A stretch of 64,000 nt of DNA from Sphingomonas_B tabacisoli (GTDB taxonomy: Bacteria; Pseudomonadota; Alphaproteobacteria; Sphingomonadales; Sphingomonadaceae), in contig NZ_JBHUDY010000001.1 in NCBI RefSeq assembly GCF_042678385.1, positions 310,001 through 374,000 on the forward strand. The letters run 5' to 3'. This document shows, piece by piece, positions 16,223 through 24,466 of the stretch. The notes below the pieces were generated by a model, which saw only the letters and a list, made by a program, of their open reading frames with translations, searched no databases and had not been told where the DNA came from. Each line of letters starts with the position of its first letter. Positions within the stretch are counted from its first letter, which is position 1. Position numbers and translations under genes: made by a program.

Positions 16223-17128
16223 ATGATCGTGGCCGATTCCTCCGTCCCGCTTCCCGCCGACTGGCGGGACCTGTTCGCGCTGACCAAGCCGCGGGTGATG
16301 TCGCTCGTCGTGTTCACGGCGCTATGCGGGCTGCTCGCGGCACGCAGCGGCATCGACCCGGTGCTGGGCTTCACCGCGATCCTGTGCATCGCGCTCGGCG
16401 CCGGCGCGTCGGGTGCGCTCAACCAGTGGTACGAAGCCGATCTCGACGCCAAGATGAAGCGCACCGCTGGCCGGCCGCTGCCCTCGGGCCGCGTCGACCG
16501 GCAGACCGCGCTGCATTTCGGCGTCGGTCTCGCGGTCTTCTCGGTGCTGATGCTGGGCCTGGCAACCAACTGGCTGGCGGCAGGTATCCTGGCCTTTTCG
16601 ATCTTCTTCTACGCCGTCGTCTATACCGTCTGGCTGAAGCCCAACACGCCGCAGAATATCGTCATCGGCGGCGCGGCAGGCGCGTTTCCGCCGTTGCTCG
16701 GCTGGGCGGCAGCGAGCGGCTCCGTCTCCACGTTGCCGGCCTTGCTGTTCGCGATCATCTTTCTTTGGACGCCGCCGCATTTCTGGGCGCTCGCGTTGTT
16801 CGTGAAGACGGATTACGCCGCCGCCGGCATTCCGATGCTGCCCGTCACTGCCGGCGCGCGCGCGACGCGCCAGCAGATCCTCCTCTACAGCTTCGTGCTC
16901 GCTGCCGCCGCCGTCGCCCCCTGGGCGCTCGGTCTGACCGGCGCGATCTACGGGCTCGCCGCGGTAGCGCTCAACGCCGTGTTCGTGGCGCTTGCCGTCC
17001 GCGTCTGGCGCAACCAGGCCACCGAGCCGCAAGGCATGAAGCCCGAAAAGCGGCTATTCGCCTTCTCCATCCTCTATCTGTTCATTCTGTTCGGCGCGCT
17101 CGTCGCCGACCGATTGGTGCTCTCATGA
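16223..17128 (+). CDS. ctaB: Protohaem IX farnesyltransferase (haem O synthase)
   Basis: 301 residues and about nine membrane spans. It attaches farnesyl to haem b, the first step towards haem a. Prenyltransferase signatures are NQWYEADLDAKMKRTAGRPLPSG (first Asp-rich motif) and the YTVWLKPNTPQNIVIGGAAGAFPPLLGWAA region, with WTPPHFWALALFVKTDY downstream. ATG 16223 fits. Its TGA overlaps the ATG of the following small protein. It is part of the cta biogenesis operon. Confidence 0.96.
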   Translation: MIVADSSVPLPADWRDLFALTKPRVMSLVVFTALCGLLAARSGIDPVLGFTAILCIALGAGASGALNQWYEADLDAKMKRTAGRPLPSGRVDRQTALHFGVGLAVFSVLMLGLATNWLAAGILAFSIFFYAVVYTVWLKPNTPQNIVIGGAAGAFPPLLGWAAASGSVSTLPALLFAIIFLWTPPHFWALALFVKTDYAAAGIPMLPVTAGARATRQQILLYSFVLAAAAVAPWALGLTGAIYGLAAVALNAVFVALAVRVWRNQATEPQGMKPEKRLFAFSILYLFILFGALVADRLVLS

Positions 17129-17265
17129 TCGAACCCGACCGTCAGGACGAAATCCGCGCCCGCCAGCAATCGCGCGCGCGCATGTTGGCGCTGCTGCTGG
17201 CGGCGCTTGCGGTGCTGTTCTTCTTCGTCACCATCGCCAAGATCAAATCGATGCACGGAGCATGA
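17125..17265 (+). CDS. Small membrane protein of the cytochrome oxidase operon (CtaF-like)
   Basis: 46 residues: a charged N-terminus (IEPDRQDEIRARQQSRARM) and one membrane helix (LALLLAALAVLFFFVTIAKI). ATGA overlaps link it to both ctaB and ctaG. Small single-span proteins occupy this place in many alphaproteobacterial oxidase operons and are variously named CtaF or cytochrome oxidase small assembly protein. The role is not established here. Confidence 0.85.
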   Translation: MIEPDRQDEIRARQQSRARMLALLLAALAVLFFFVTIAKIKSMHGA

Positions 17266-17816
17266 CTGAGCTTGCCGTCCGCAACCGCCGCGCGGCTTTC
17301 GTCGCCGGGCTGATCGCGCTGGCAATGGTCGGCCTCGGCTACGCGTCGGTGCCGTTGTACCGCATCTTCTGCCAGGCGACCGGCCTCAACGGCACCACCA
17401 GCCGTGTGAGCGAGGCCGAGCTGCCCAGGCAGGCGACGGGCGAGACCGTGATGGTCCGCTTCGATGCGAACATTCAGCCCGGGCTGCCTTGGGTGTTCCG
17501 CCCGGAAAAGCCGCTCCAGCAGGTCCGCATCGGCGAGCGCAACATGGCGTTCTTCATCGCCGAGAATCTCGGCCACAAGCCGATCACCGGCCGCGCCTCC
17601 TACAACGTCCAGCCCGATCAGGCGGGAAGCTGGTTCAAGAAGATCCAGTGCTTCTGCTTCACCGAGCAGACGCTGCAGCCGGGCGAGCGCGTGCGCATGC
17701 CGGTCATCTTCTTCGTCGATCCCGGCATGCGCAAGGATGCGGACGCGAAGGACATTCAGCAGATCACGCTCAGCTATACCTTCTACCCGGTGGATTCCGC
17801 CGCGAAGGGAAGCTAG
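17262..17816 (+). CDS. ctaG: Cytochrome c oxidase assembly protein CtaG (Cox11)
   Basis: 184 residues. It delivers copper to the CuB site of subunit I. One N-terminal helix anchors a periplasmic domain that contains YRIFCQATG, RPEKP and the copper-binding CFCF motif in KIQCFCFTEQTL, followed by PVIFFVDPGM. It overlaps the small upstream protein by four bases. Confidence 0.96.
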   Translation: MTELAVRNRRAAFVAGLIALAMVGLGYASVPLYRIFCQATGLNGTTSRVSEAELPRQATGETVMVRFDANIQPGLPWVFRPEKPLQQVRIGERNMAFFIAENLGHKPITGRASYNVQPDQAGSWFKKIQCFCFTEQTLQPGERVRMPVIFFVDPGMRKDADAKDIQQITLSYTFYPVDSAAKGS

Positions 17817-17848
17817 AGAGCAGCCAAAATCAGTTCAGGGAAGACTTC

Positions 17849-18694
17849 ATGGCCGGCGCCAAGAACCACGAATACCACATCCTTCCGCCCAGCCCCTGGC
17901 CTCTGATCGGCGCGTTCACCGCGCTGACGATGGCGGCGGGCGCCATCATGTGGATGCATTCCTACGCCTATGGCGGCTGGGTGTTCTTCCTGGGCGTCGC
18001 CGGCGTGCTGTTCACGATGTACAGCTGGTGGTCGGACGTGATCCGCGAAGCGCATGCCGGCGATCACACGCCGGTCGTGTCGCTGCACCTGCGCTACGGC
18101 ATGATCCTGTTCATCGCCTCGGAAGTGATGTTCTTCGTCGGCTGGTTCTGGGCGTGGTTCGATTTCTCGCTCTTCCCCTCGCCGGTCGAGTTCAAGGACG
18201 GCGCAGCGGCTCTGTACCAGGGCATCGCGCAATGGCCGCCCAAGGGGCTTGAGGTCATCGATCCCTTCGCCTTCCCGCTCCTGAACACTCTGATCCTGCT
18301 CTGCTCGGGCACCACGGTCACCTGGGCGCACCACGCGCTGATCCACGGCGACCGCGCCGGGCTGAAGAAGGGTCTGTGGCTGACGATCGGCCTCGGTCTG
18401 CTGTTCAGCTCGATCCAGGCCTATGAGTACATGCACGCGCCGTTCCCGTTCAAGGGACTGAACTATGGCGCGTCGTTCTTCATGGCGACCGGCTTCCACG
18501 GCTTCCACGTGATCGTCGGCACGATCTTCCTGACCGTGTGCCTGATCCGCGCTTATCGCGGCGACTTCACGCCCCGCCAGCATTTCGGCTTCGAAGCCGC
18601 CGCCTGGTACTGGCACTTCGTCGACGTGGTGTGGTTGTTCCTGTTCATCTCCATCTATGTGTGGGGCGGCTGGGGCGCACCGCACGCCGGCTGA
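17849..18694 (+). CDS. ctaE: Cytochrome c oxidase subunit III
   Basis: 281 residues and seven membrane spans. ATG 17849 with CAGGGAAG upstream gives MAGAKNHEYHILPPSPWPL. Family markers include YSWWSDVIREA, LFIASEVMFFVGWFWAWFD and ATGFHGFHVIVG with WYWHFVDVVWLFLF near the C-terminus. A longer frame back to 17489 lies inside ctaG and is rejected. Confidence 0.96.
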   Translation: MAGAKNHEYHILPPSPWPLIGAFTALTMAAGAIMWMHSYAYGGWVFFLGVAGVLFTMYSWWSDVIREAHAGDHTPVVSLHLRYGMILFIASEVMFFVGWFWAWFDFSLFPSPVEFKDGAAALYQGIAQWPPKGLEVIDPFAFPLLNTLILLCSGTTVTWAHHALIHGDRAGLKKGLWLTIGLGLLFSSIQAYEYMHAPFPFKGLNYGASFFMATGFHGFHVIVGTIFLTVCLIRAYRGDFTPRQHFGFEAAAWYWHFVDVVWLFLFISIYVWGGWGAPHAG

Positions 18695-18724
18695 GCGAAT
18701 GACTGAGTTTGGGAAGGATCGGCC

Positions 18725-19297
18725 GTGAAAAGACTGCCGATCCTCCCGACCGTGATCGTCGCCGCAGCCGTCGCGGCGATGATCGGGCTGGGAATCTGGC
18801 AGCTCCAGCGCCTGCACTGGAAGGTAGCGCTGCTCGCCCGCTACGCCGCGGCGCAGGGCCAACCGCCGATCGCTTTTCCGACGACTCCCGATCCCAGGAA
18901 CCCGCCACTGTTCCGCCGCGCCTCGGCGATGTGCGAGCACGTGATCGGCTGGCGCTCGCAAACCGGCTACAACCTCAAGGAGGAAGTCGGCTACGCGCAC
19001 ATCGCGTCGTGCCGCAGCGGCGCCGAGGGCCCGGGCTTCCAGGCGGTGATCGGCTGGTCGGCGACTCCCACCCATCCAGCATGGGCCGGCGGCATGGTTT
19101 CGGGCGTGATCGCGCCCGACCGCGACCATGTCGTGAAGCTCGTCGCCGCCAGCGCCGCGCCCGGCCTGCAGCCCGTCAAGCCGCCGTCGCTCGAAAACGT
19201 GCCCAACAACCACCTCGCCTACGCGATCCAGTGGTTCTTCTTCGCCGCCACCGCCGCGGTCATCTACCTGCTGGCTCTCCGCAGGCGCAGCCGCTAA
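18725..19297 (+). CDS. SURF1 family cytochrome oxidase biogenesis protein
   Basis: 190 residues with a helix at each end (ILPTVIVAAAVAAMIGLGIWQLQRLHWK and YAIQWFFFAATAAVIYLLALRRR), the SURF1 layout. GIWQLQRLHWK and NNHLAYAIQWF are the family signatures. SURF1 helps insert haem a into subunit I. The intermembrane part is shorter than in typical SURF1 proteins of about 240 residues. The start is GTG 18725 after GGAAGGAT. It directly follows ctaE. Confidence 0.88.
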   Translation: MKRLPILPTVIVAAAVAAMIGLGIWQLQRLHWKVALLARYAAAQGQPPIAFPTTPDPRNPPLFRRASAMCEHVIGWRSQTGYNLKEEVGYAHIASCRSGAEGPGFQAVIGWSATPTHPAWAGGMVSGVIAPDRDHVVKLVAASAAPGLQPVKPPSLENVPNNHLAYAIQWFFFAATAAVIYLLALRRRSR

Positions 19298-19308
19298 GGC
19301 GGCGCGCC

Positions 19309-20700
19309 ATGCACTATGTGAGCACAAGGGGGGCAGCGCCCCGGCTCGATTTCGAGCAGGTGACGCTGGCGGGGCTGGCCGCGGACGGCGGTCTTTACGT
19401 GCCGGAAAGCTGGCCGAGCTTTTCGCGCGACGAGATCGCGGCGCTCGCAGGCCTGTCCTATGTGGAGACCGCGGTGCGCGTCATGCGCCCGTTCGTCGGC
19501 GACGCGCTGGGCGAGGACGACCTGCGGGCGCTCTGCACCCAGGCGTATGGCCGTTTCGCGCATCTGGCGGTGACGCCGCTTGCCCAGCTCGACGAGCGGC
19601 ACTGGCTGCTGGAGCTGTTTCACGGGCCGACGCTCGCCTTCAAGGATGTCGCGCTGCAGCTTCTCGGGCTATTGTTTGAGCGCTTCCTGAGCAGCCGCGA
19701 CACGCATCTGACGGTGATCGGCGCGACCTCGGGCGACACTGGCTCCGCCGCGATCGACGCGCTCGCCGGGCGCGCCAAGGTCGACATCTTCATGCTCCAC
19801 CCGCACGGCCGCGTGTCGGACGTTCAGCGGCGGCAGATGACGACGGTGCGCGCGCCCAACGTTCACAATATCGCGGTCGAAGGGACGTTCGACGACGCCC
19901 AGGCGCTGGTGAAGGCGATGTTCGCCGATGCGGGCTTCGCTGGCCGGTTCAGCCTGTCGGCGGTGAACTCGATCAACTGGGCGCGGCTGATGGCCCAGAT
20001 CGTCTATTATTTCTACGCCGCCGTCCGCCTCGGCGCGCCGGAGCGGCCGGTCGCCTTCGCGGTGCCGACCGGCAATTTCGGCGACGTGTTCGCCGGCTAT
20101 GTCGCGGCGAAGATGGGGCTGCCGATCGCGAAGCTGATCGTCGCCACCAACGTCAACGACATCCTGCACCGCGCATTGTCGGCCGGCGACTATTCGGCCG
20201 GCACGGTCACGCCGACCGCGACCCCGTCGATGGACATTCAGGTCAGCTCCAACTTCGAGCGGCTGCTGTTCGATCTCGATCCTGAGGCGGTGCCGGATCA
20301 GATGGCGGCGTTCGCGCGCGACAAGGCGATGCGATTGACCGAACGGCAGCGGGCCGGAGCGGCGTCGCTGTTCTCCAGCGCGCGCATCGACGCTGACGAA
20401 ATGGCGCTGGCCATGCGTTGGGCCTGTGACGGTTCGGGGCAGATCCTGGATCCGCATACTGCGGTCGGACTGGCAGCCGCGCGAGCCGCGCAACTGCCGC
20501 AGGACGTTCCGATCGTCACGCTCGCAACCGCGCACCCCGCCAAATTCCGCGACGCGGTCGAGCGCGCCACGGGGGTGCGGCCGTCGCTGCCGTCGCGCGT
20601 TGGCGCATTGTTCGAGCGCGAGGAGAAGTTCGACGTGCTCCCCGCCGAGCTGAACCCGGTGATGACCTACATCGCGGAGCGCGCCACGCCTCGTGCCTGA
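19309..20700 (+). CDS. thrC: Threonine synthase
   Basis: 463 residues. A PLP enzyme turning O-phosphohomoserine into threonine. MHYVSTRG at the start, HGPTLAFKDVALQ with the PLP lysine, GATSGDTGSAA for phosphate binding and AVPTGNFGDVFAGYVAAKMGLPI are diagnostic of the longer fungal/proteobacterial class. It follows SURF1 by 11 bases and overlaps the downstream methyltransferase gene by eight. Confidence 0.96.
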   Translation: MHYVSTRGAAPRLDFEQVTLAGLAADGGLYVPESWPSFSRDEIAALAGLSYVETAVRVMRPFVGDALGEDDLRALCTQAYGRFAHLAVTPLAQLDERHWLLELFHGPTLAFKDVALQLLGLLFERFLSSRDTHLTVIGATSGDTGSAAIDALAGRAKVDIFMLHPHGRVSDVQRRQMTTVRAPNVHNIAVEGTFDDAQALVKAMFADAGFAGRFSLSAVNSINWARLMAQIVYYFYAAVRLGAPERPVAFAVPTGNFGDVFAGYVAAKMGLPIAKLIVATNVNDILHRALSAGDYSAGTVTPTATPSMDIQVSSNFERLLFDLDPEAVPDQMAAFARDKAMRLTERQRAGAASLFSSARIDADEMALAMRWACDGSGQILDPHTAVGLAAARAAQLPQDVPIVTLATAHPAKFRDAVERATGVRPSLPSRVGALFEREEKFDVLPAELNPVMTYIAERATPRA

Positions 20701-21556
20701 GCTGCAGACGCTGATCGCCGAGCCGTGGGCGGAGTACGGCCTCCTCGATTGCGGGCACGGCCGCAAGCTCGAGCGCTACGGCCGTTTCCGCTTCGTCCGG
20801 CCCGAGCCACAAGCGATGTGGGCGCCGGCGTCGTCCGACTGGCGCGCCGACGCGGAGTTCGTGCCCGGATCGGACGAGGAAGGCGGTGGCCGCTGGCGGT
20901 TCGATGCGCCGGTCCCGCGCGATGGCTGGCCGCTGGCCTGGGAAGAGGTGCGTTTCACCGCTCAATGCACGCCGTTCCGCCACCTGGGCTTTTTCCCGGA
21001 CATGGCGCCGGTGTGGAGCTGGATGCGGGCGCTTCAGCCCAAATCCGCGCTCAACCTGTTCGGCTATACCGGCGTCGGCACGCTGGCGCTCGCCGCGGCG
21101 GGCGCCGAAATGGTGCATGTCGATGCGTCCAAGAAATCGGTCGAGGCCGCGCGTGCCAATGCGGCGCTGTCGGGCATGGCCGATCGACCGGTGCGCTGGA
21201 TCGTCGACGACGCCGCGAAATTCGTGTCGCGCGAAGTCCGGCGCGGGCGGCGCTATGACGGAATCATCCTCGATCCGCCGAAGTTCGGGCGGGGCCCCGA
21301 AGGCGAGGTGTGGCGGCTGGAAGAGCATCTCGCGCCCCTCATCGCCGATTGCCGCAAGCTGCTCGACGGCGACAGCCGCTTCCTGTTCCTGACCGTCTAT
21401 GCCGTCCGCATGTCGGCACTCGCGATCGGCGAATTGGTCGCTCAGGCCTTTGCCGACTTGCCCGGCCGCGTCGAAATGGGCGAGCTCGCGGTGCGCGAGG
21501 AAGCGCGGGGCCTGCTGCTGCCCACCGCAATCTGGGCGCGCTGGCGGAACGACTAG
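20693..21556 (+). CDS. Class I SAM-dependent methyltransferase (RlmI-like)
   Basis: 287 residues. Motif I is LNLFGYTGVGTLALAAAGAEMVHVDASKK and motif IV is ILDPPKFGRG, the DPPxF form of 23S rRNA m5C/m2G methyltransferases such as RlmI and RlmK. The N-terminal part lacks a full PUA domain. The likely start is GTG 20693 inside the thrC end. The target is probably RNA, but that is inference from motif IV. Confidence 0.85.
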   Translation: MPELQTLIAEPWAEYGLLDCGHGRKLERYGRFRFVRPEPQAMWAPASSDWRADAEFVPGSDEEGGGRWRFDAPVPRDGWPLAWEEVRFTAQCTPFRHLGFFPDMAPVWSWMRALQPKSALNLFGYTGVGTLALAAAGAEMVHVDASKKSVEAARANAALSGMADRPVRWIVDDAAKFVSREVRRGRRYDGIILDPPKFGRGPEGEVWRLEEHLAPLIADCRKLLDGDSRFLFLTVYAVRMSALAIGELVAQAFADLPGRVEMGELAVREEARGLLLPTAIWARWRND

Positions 21557-22191
21557 GTCCGCGCGGCCCTCAGCGCCGCACCGGCCGCGAACGGTGCGCC
21601 TGCCGTCAGCAACAGCGACACCGCCGCCAGCAGCTTCAGCGCCGATCCGCTGCCGTCGTTCAGCGCGCCCGCGCCGAAGATCAGCACCGGCACTGCGATC
21701 GGCAGCATCAGCAATCCTCCAAGCGCGCCGGCGCCGCGCAAGCCCGCGGTCAACGCGCTGACGGTCAGTCCCAGTGCCGCCAGGGCAGGGGTGCCGATCG
21801 CCAGTCCCGCTTCGAGGCGGATCAGCGTGTCGGCGTTGATCCGCAGCAACGCGGCAGCGGGGAGGACCGACAGCATCAGCGGCGGCCCAAAGCTCAGCCA
21901 ATGGGCGAGGAGCTTGGCGGCGGCGACGCCTTCGTCCGAAATCCCGCGCACGGCGAGCTGGTCGAGCACGCCGTTCAGCCGGTCCGGCTCGATCAGCCGA
22001 TCGACCGGCAGCAGCGCGGCCAGCAACGCTGCCATCCACAGCACGCCGCCGCCCGTGCGGCCCAGCAATGGCGCGTCCGGCCCCACTGCAAAGGCGAACA
22101 GAGTCGCGACCAGCAGGAAGAACACGACCGGCAGGAACGCCCCGCCCGCGCGCCAGGCCTGCGCCACGTCGCGGCGGATCAGGCTAAGCAA
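21553..22191 (-). CDS. ccmB: Haem exporter protein CcmB
   Basis: About 212 residues and six membrane spans, the permease of the CcmAB cytochrome c maturation transporter. LSLIRRDVAQAWRAGGAFLPVVFFLLVATLF and DRLNGVLDQLAVRGIS are recognisable family parts. TTG 22191 is the best start, giving an eight-base overlap with ccmA; a longer frame to 22434 lies inside ccmA. ccmC and the rest of the ccm genes are not next to it. Confidence 0.92.
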   Translation of the reverse strand: MLSLIRRDVAQAWRAGGAFLPVVFFLLVATLFAFAVGPDAPLLGRTGGGVLWMAALLAALLPVDRLIEPDRLNGVLDQLAVRGISDEGVAAAKLLAHWLSFGPPLMLSVLPAAALLRINADTLIRLEAGLAIGTPALAALGLTVSALTAGLRGAGALGGLLMLPIAVPVLIFGAGALNDGSGSALKLLAAVSLLLTAGAPFAAGAALRAART

Positions 22192-22750
22192 GGGGCACCT
22201 GTCGAACCGAAGCCAGGTCGAGCGGCAGATGTGTGGCCGCGACCACGATGCCGCCTTCGGCCTGGTGAGCGGCGCAGGCGCGTTCGAGCCGGCCCACCGA
22301 CTCCGTATCCAGGCCGTTGGTGGGTTCGTCGAGCAGCCAGATCGCCGCGCCGCTCGCGATCGTGCGGGTGAGCGCGGCACGCTTGCGCTGGCCGGTCGAG
22401 AGCATCCGCACCGGCACCGGCGCGAGATGGGCAATGTCCATCGCGTCCATCGCGCTGGCCAAGGCGTCCGCCTGCCGGTCGAGCCGCGCCCAGAAACGCA
22501 GCGCCGCCTCCAGGGTCAGCTCGCGATCCAGCGCCGCGTTCTCGTCGGCCAGGGCAACCGCACCGTCCCGCTCAACCGTGCCGGTCGCTTCCAGCAGCCC
22601 GGCCGCAACGCGGAGCAGGCTCGACTTGCCCGCGCCGTTTGGTCCAGTCACCAGCGCTGCTTCGCCGCCCCCGAGCGCGAACGAAACGCCTTCGAACAGC
22701 AGCCGTCCGCCGCGCACGCAGGCGACATCGTCAAAGCGGAGGCTGGTCAC
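22184..22750 (-). CDS. ccmA: Cytochrome c biogenesis ABC transporter ATP-binding protein CcmA
   Basis: 188 residues. Walker A is GPNGAGKSS, the signature is LSTGQRKRAALTR and Walker B is WLLDEPTNGLD. With CcmB it drives release of holo-CcmE in haem delivery to c-type cytochromes. GTG 22750 overlaps the stop of the metallopeptidase gene. A supply of cytochrome c fits the nearby aa3 oxidase cluster. Confidence 0.94.
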   Translation of the reverse strand: MTSLRFDDVACVRGGRLLFEGVSFALGGGEAALVTGPNGAGKSSLLRVAAGLLEATGTVERDGAVALADENAALDRELTLEAALRFWARLDRQADALASAMDAMDIAHLAPVPVRMLSTGQRKRAALTRTIASGAAIWLLDEPTNGLDTESVGRLERACAAHQAEGGIVVAATHLPLDLASVRQVPLA

Positions 22751-23148
22751 CCGGCGGCGTCTTCAAGCGCGTGCATGTCGGCATCGGACAGGCCGAAATG
22801 GTGCCCCACCTCGTGCACCAGCACATGAGTGACAAGCGCTTCCAGCGACACGCCGGTGTCCGCCCATTCGTCGAGGATCGGGCGGCGGTAGAGATAGATC
22901 ATGTCGGGCAGCGTCCCGCTGTCGCTCGACGATTTCTCGCCGACGGGCCGGCCGAAATAGAGGCCGGTCAGCTCGAACGGATCCTCGATGCCCATCCGGT
23001 CGAGCAACTCGTCGTCGGCGAAATCCTCGACGCGGATCACTACGTCGCCCAGATGCGCGCGGAACGCGGCCGGCAGCCGCTCCAGCGCGGCCAGCGCAAG
23101 CTGTTCGATCTGCTCCAGGTCCGGCGCGTGGGTTGCCTGTTCCGACAT
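22747..23148 (-). CDS. Zincin-like metallopeptidase family protein (MMP-like)
   Basis: 133 residues. The HEVGHHFGLSD sequence near the C-terminus is the HExxHxxG zinc motif of a minimal zincin. ELTGLYFGRPVG and MIYLYRRPILDEWADTG are conserved features of this small alphaproteobacterial/actinobacterial family (DUF1025-type). ATG 23148 (MSEQATHAPD) fits better than the upstream frame to 23184. The substrate is unknown. It overlaps ccmA by four bases, as if co-transcribed with the haem exporter. Confidence 0.85.
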   Translation of the reverse strand: MSEQATHAPDLEQIEQLALAALERLPAAFRAHLGDVVIRVEDFADDELLDRMGIEDPFELTGLYFGRPVGEKSSSDSGTLPDMIYLYRRPILDEWADTGVSLEALVTHVLVHEVGHHFGLSDADMHALEDAAG

Positions 23149-23183
23149 GCGAGTGACATAGGGCGAGAAACGGGAGGCGGACA

Positions 23184-23474
23184 ATGGTCGAGCAGTTGAA
23201 CGAGGATCAGCGCGCGGCCGCGCTCGATCGGCTGGGCGAGTGGGACTATGACGAATCGCGCGACGCGCTCACGCGCAGCTTCCTGTTCGCCGATTTCTCG
23301 GAGGCCTTCGCGTTCATGGCGCGGGTCGCGCTGCTGGCGGAAAAGCACGACCATCACCCCGAATGGTCGAACGTCTGGAATCGCGTCGACATCCTGCTGA
23401 CCACACACGACGCCGGCGGCCTCTCCGAACGGGATGTCCGCATGGCCGATGCGATCGACCGCCTCGCATCTTAA
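23184..23474 (+). CDS. phhB: 4a-hydroxytetrahydrobiopterin dehydratase
   Basis: 96 residues. It dehydrates the pterin carbinolamine made by aromatic amino acid hydroxylases. The signature EKHDHHPEWSNVWNRVDILLTTHDAGGLSERD holds the catalytic His residues. No phenylalanine hydroxylase is nearby, so its pterin partner is elsewhere or it has a moonlighting role. It is divergent from the metallopeptidase with a gap of about 35 bases. Confidence 0.93.
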   Translation: MVEQLNEDQRAAALDRLGEWDYDESRDALTRSFLFADFSEAFAFMARVALLAEKHDHHPEWSNVWNRVDILLTTHDAGGLSERDVRMADAIDRLAS

Positions 23475-23528
23475 CAGCTTGCTTACCTCTGCTGCCTGAT
23501 TGAAGGCTTCAAAAGAGGTCGCCTTAAA

Positions 23529-23930
23529 ATGAAAGAACAAGTCGAAAAGCTGACGCATCAGCATGACGAACTGCGTGCGCTTGCCGATAGCTACGAGCAG
23601 GCGCTCGCCAGGCCGGAACCCAATCTGACAACGCTAGCCAAGCATCGCTGGACGCTGGCGCGGCTGATCAGCGCGCATCTTGCCGTGGAGCGGCTGGCGT
23701 TCGGGCGGATCGCCAATGCGAGCGACAACGTCAACCGTGTCATGGAAGAGCAGCGCGCTCTTGCCGGACAGTTGGACGATCATGTCCGCAATTGGACAGT
23801 AGAAGCGATCGCGGGCGACTGGCCGGCCTATGGCCGCACCTGCCGCGCGATGATGGCGGTCATGCGCGCGCATTTGGACAAGGAAGAGCGCGAACTGTAT
23901 CCGCTGCTCCTGCAGGCGGGAAGCGCCTGA
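23529..23930 (+). CDS. Hemerythrin-like domain protein
   Basis: 133 residues, all-helical. Likely iron-binding residues are spread as in HHE proteins: THQHDE at the N-terminus, HLAVE (His50, Glu54), DDH near residue 85 and HLDKEERELYPLL at the end. That pattern suits a four-helix bundle binding two irons or one haem-free metal centre and O2 or NO. No membrane segment is present. The fit is suggestive rather than exact. Confidence 0.65.
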   Translation: MKEQVEKLTHQHDELRALADSYEQALARPEPNLTTLAKHRWTLARLISAHLAVERLAFGRIANASDNVNRVMEEQRALAGQLDDHVRNWTVEAIAGDWPAYGRTCRAMMAVMRAHLDKEERELYPLLLQAGSA

Positions 23931-23952
23931 TATCGGCGTTTTTCACGAATCG

Positions 23953-23973
23953 AGTTGGCGCATTGGCCCAACT
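23953..23973. promoter_or_regulatory. Palindrome upstream of the sigma-54-type promoter
   Basis: AGTTGG (23953-23958) and CCAACT (23968-23973) are exact complements separated by nine bases. They lie about 40-60 bases before the -24 element at 24014, a plausible place for an enhancer-binding protein such as PspF, although PspF sites are usually farther upstream. Function is inference. Confidence 0.35.
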
Positions 23974-24013
23974 TTGATGACGTAGGGCCACATTTCCTCT
24001 CGGAAGCACGAAT

Positions 24014-24029
24014 TGGCACGGGCTATGCA
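24014..24029 (+). promoter_or_regulatory. Sigma-54 (RpoN) -24/-12 promoter
   Basis: TGGCACG-GGCT-ATGCA agrees with the consensus TGGCACG-N4-TTGCA at every fixed position except one, and keeps GG and GC at the required spacing. Transcription would begin near 24040, about 45 bases before the small protein gene at 24085, which has its own AGGGAGA ribosome site. The two downstream genes encode a small membrane protein and a PspC protein, matching the known sigma-54 control of phage-shock genes. Confidence 0.75.
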
Positions 24030-24084
24030 AAGCTCTTTGCGTCACCGGGCGGATGGTCCGACCGGTCACACAGGGAGATTTGAA

Positions 24085-24198
24085 ATGACCCGCTTTGCTT
24101 CTTTGTTCGATACCGTCGCTTCGGTCGTCGCCGCTGTTGCCGTTGGCACGATGTTCATCGTCGCCGCCGTTGGCCCTGCCGGCCTGCCGATCGCGTAG
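24085..24198 (+). CDS. Tiny single-span membrane protein
   Basis: 37 residues, too short for routine gene calling: MTRFASLFDTVASVVAAVAV then a hydrophobic stretch GTMFIVAAVGPAGLPIA. ATG 24085 follows CAGGGAGA. It is the first gene after the sigma-54-type promoter at 24014 and lies 27 bases before the PspC gene. PspB or PspD could be compared, since both are small, but no sequence similarity is visible. Confidence 0.6.
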   Translation: MTRFASLFDTVASVVAAVAVGTMFIVAAVGPAGLPIA

Positions 24199-24225
24199 CG
24201 CCGCATCTTTTCGGGAGTAACGACA

Positions 24226-24402
24226 ATGTCTGCATTCCGTCTCGATCGCGGCAACGCCAAAGTCATGGGCGTCTGCGCGGGAGTAGGAAATGCAACCGGG
24301 ATCGACCCATTGCTGGTCCGGCTCGCTTTCTTTCTTCTCACGCTGATGCTGGGGCCGGTGATGATCCTCGGCTATTTCGTCACCGCCTGGGCCGCGAACT
24401 GA
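24226..24402 (+). CDS. PspC domain protein
   Basis: 58 residues. FRLDRGNAKVMGVCAGVGNATGIDPLLVRLAFFLLTLMLGPVMILGYFVTAWAAN matches the PspC domain (KVMGVCAGVA...GIDP...VRL then one membrane helix). Phage-shock protein C senses envelope stress and binds PspA. It is followed by no PspA gene here; the peroxiredoxin comes next at 24467. Probably co-transcribed with the tiny upstream protein from the sigma-54-type promoter. Confidence 0.85.
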   Translation: MSAFRLDRGNAKVMGVCAGVGNATGIDPLLVRLAFFLLTLMLGPVMILGYFVTAWAAN

Positions 24403-24466
24403 CGCTGGCACTCGGAGCAAGGGGCGCTTACTAAGCCCAAGCGCCCCAAGCCCGAGGAGCCCGTTG

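Noticed and set aside
17813..19327. 504-codon minus-strand frame opposite ctaE/SURF1
   Set aside because: Opposite strand of clear subunit III; composition is an artefact of codon bias.
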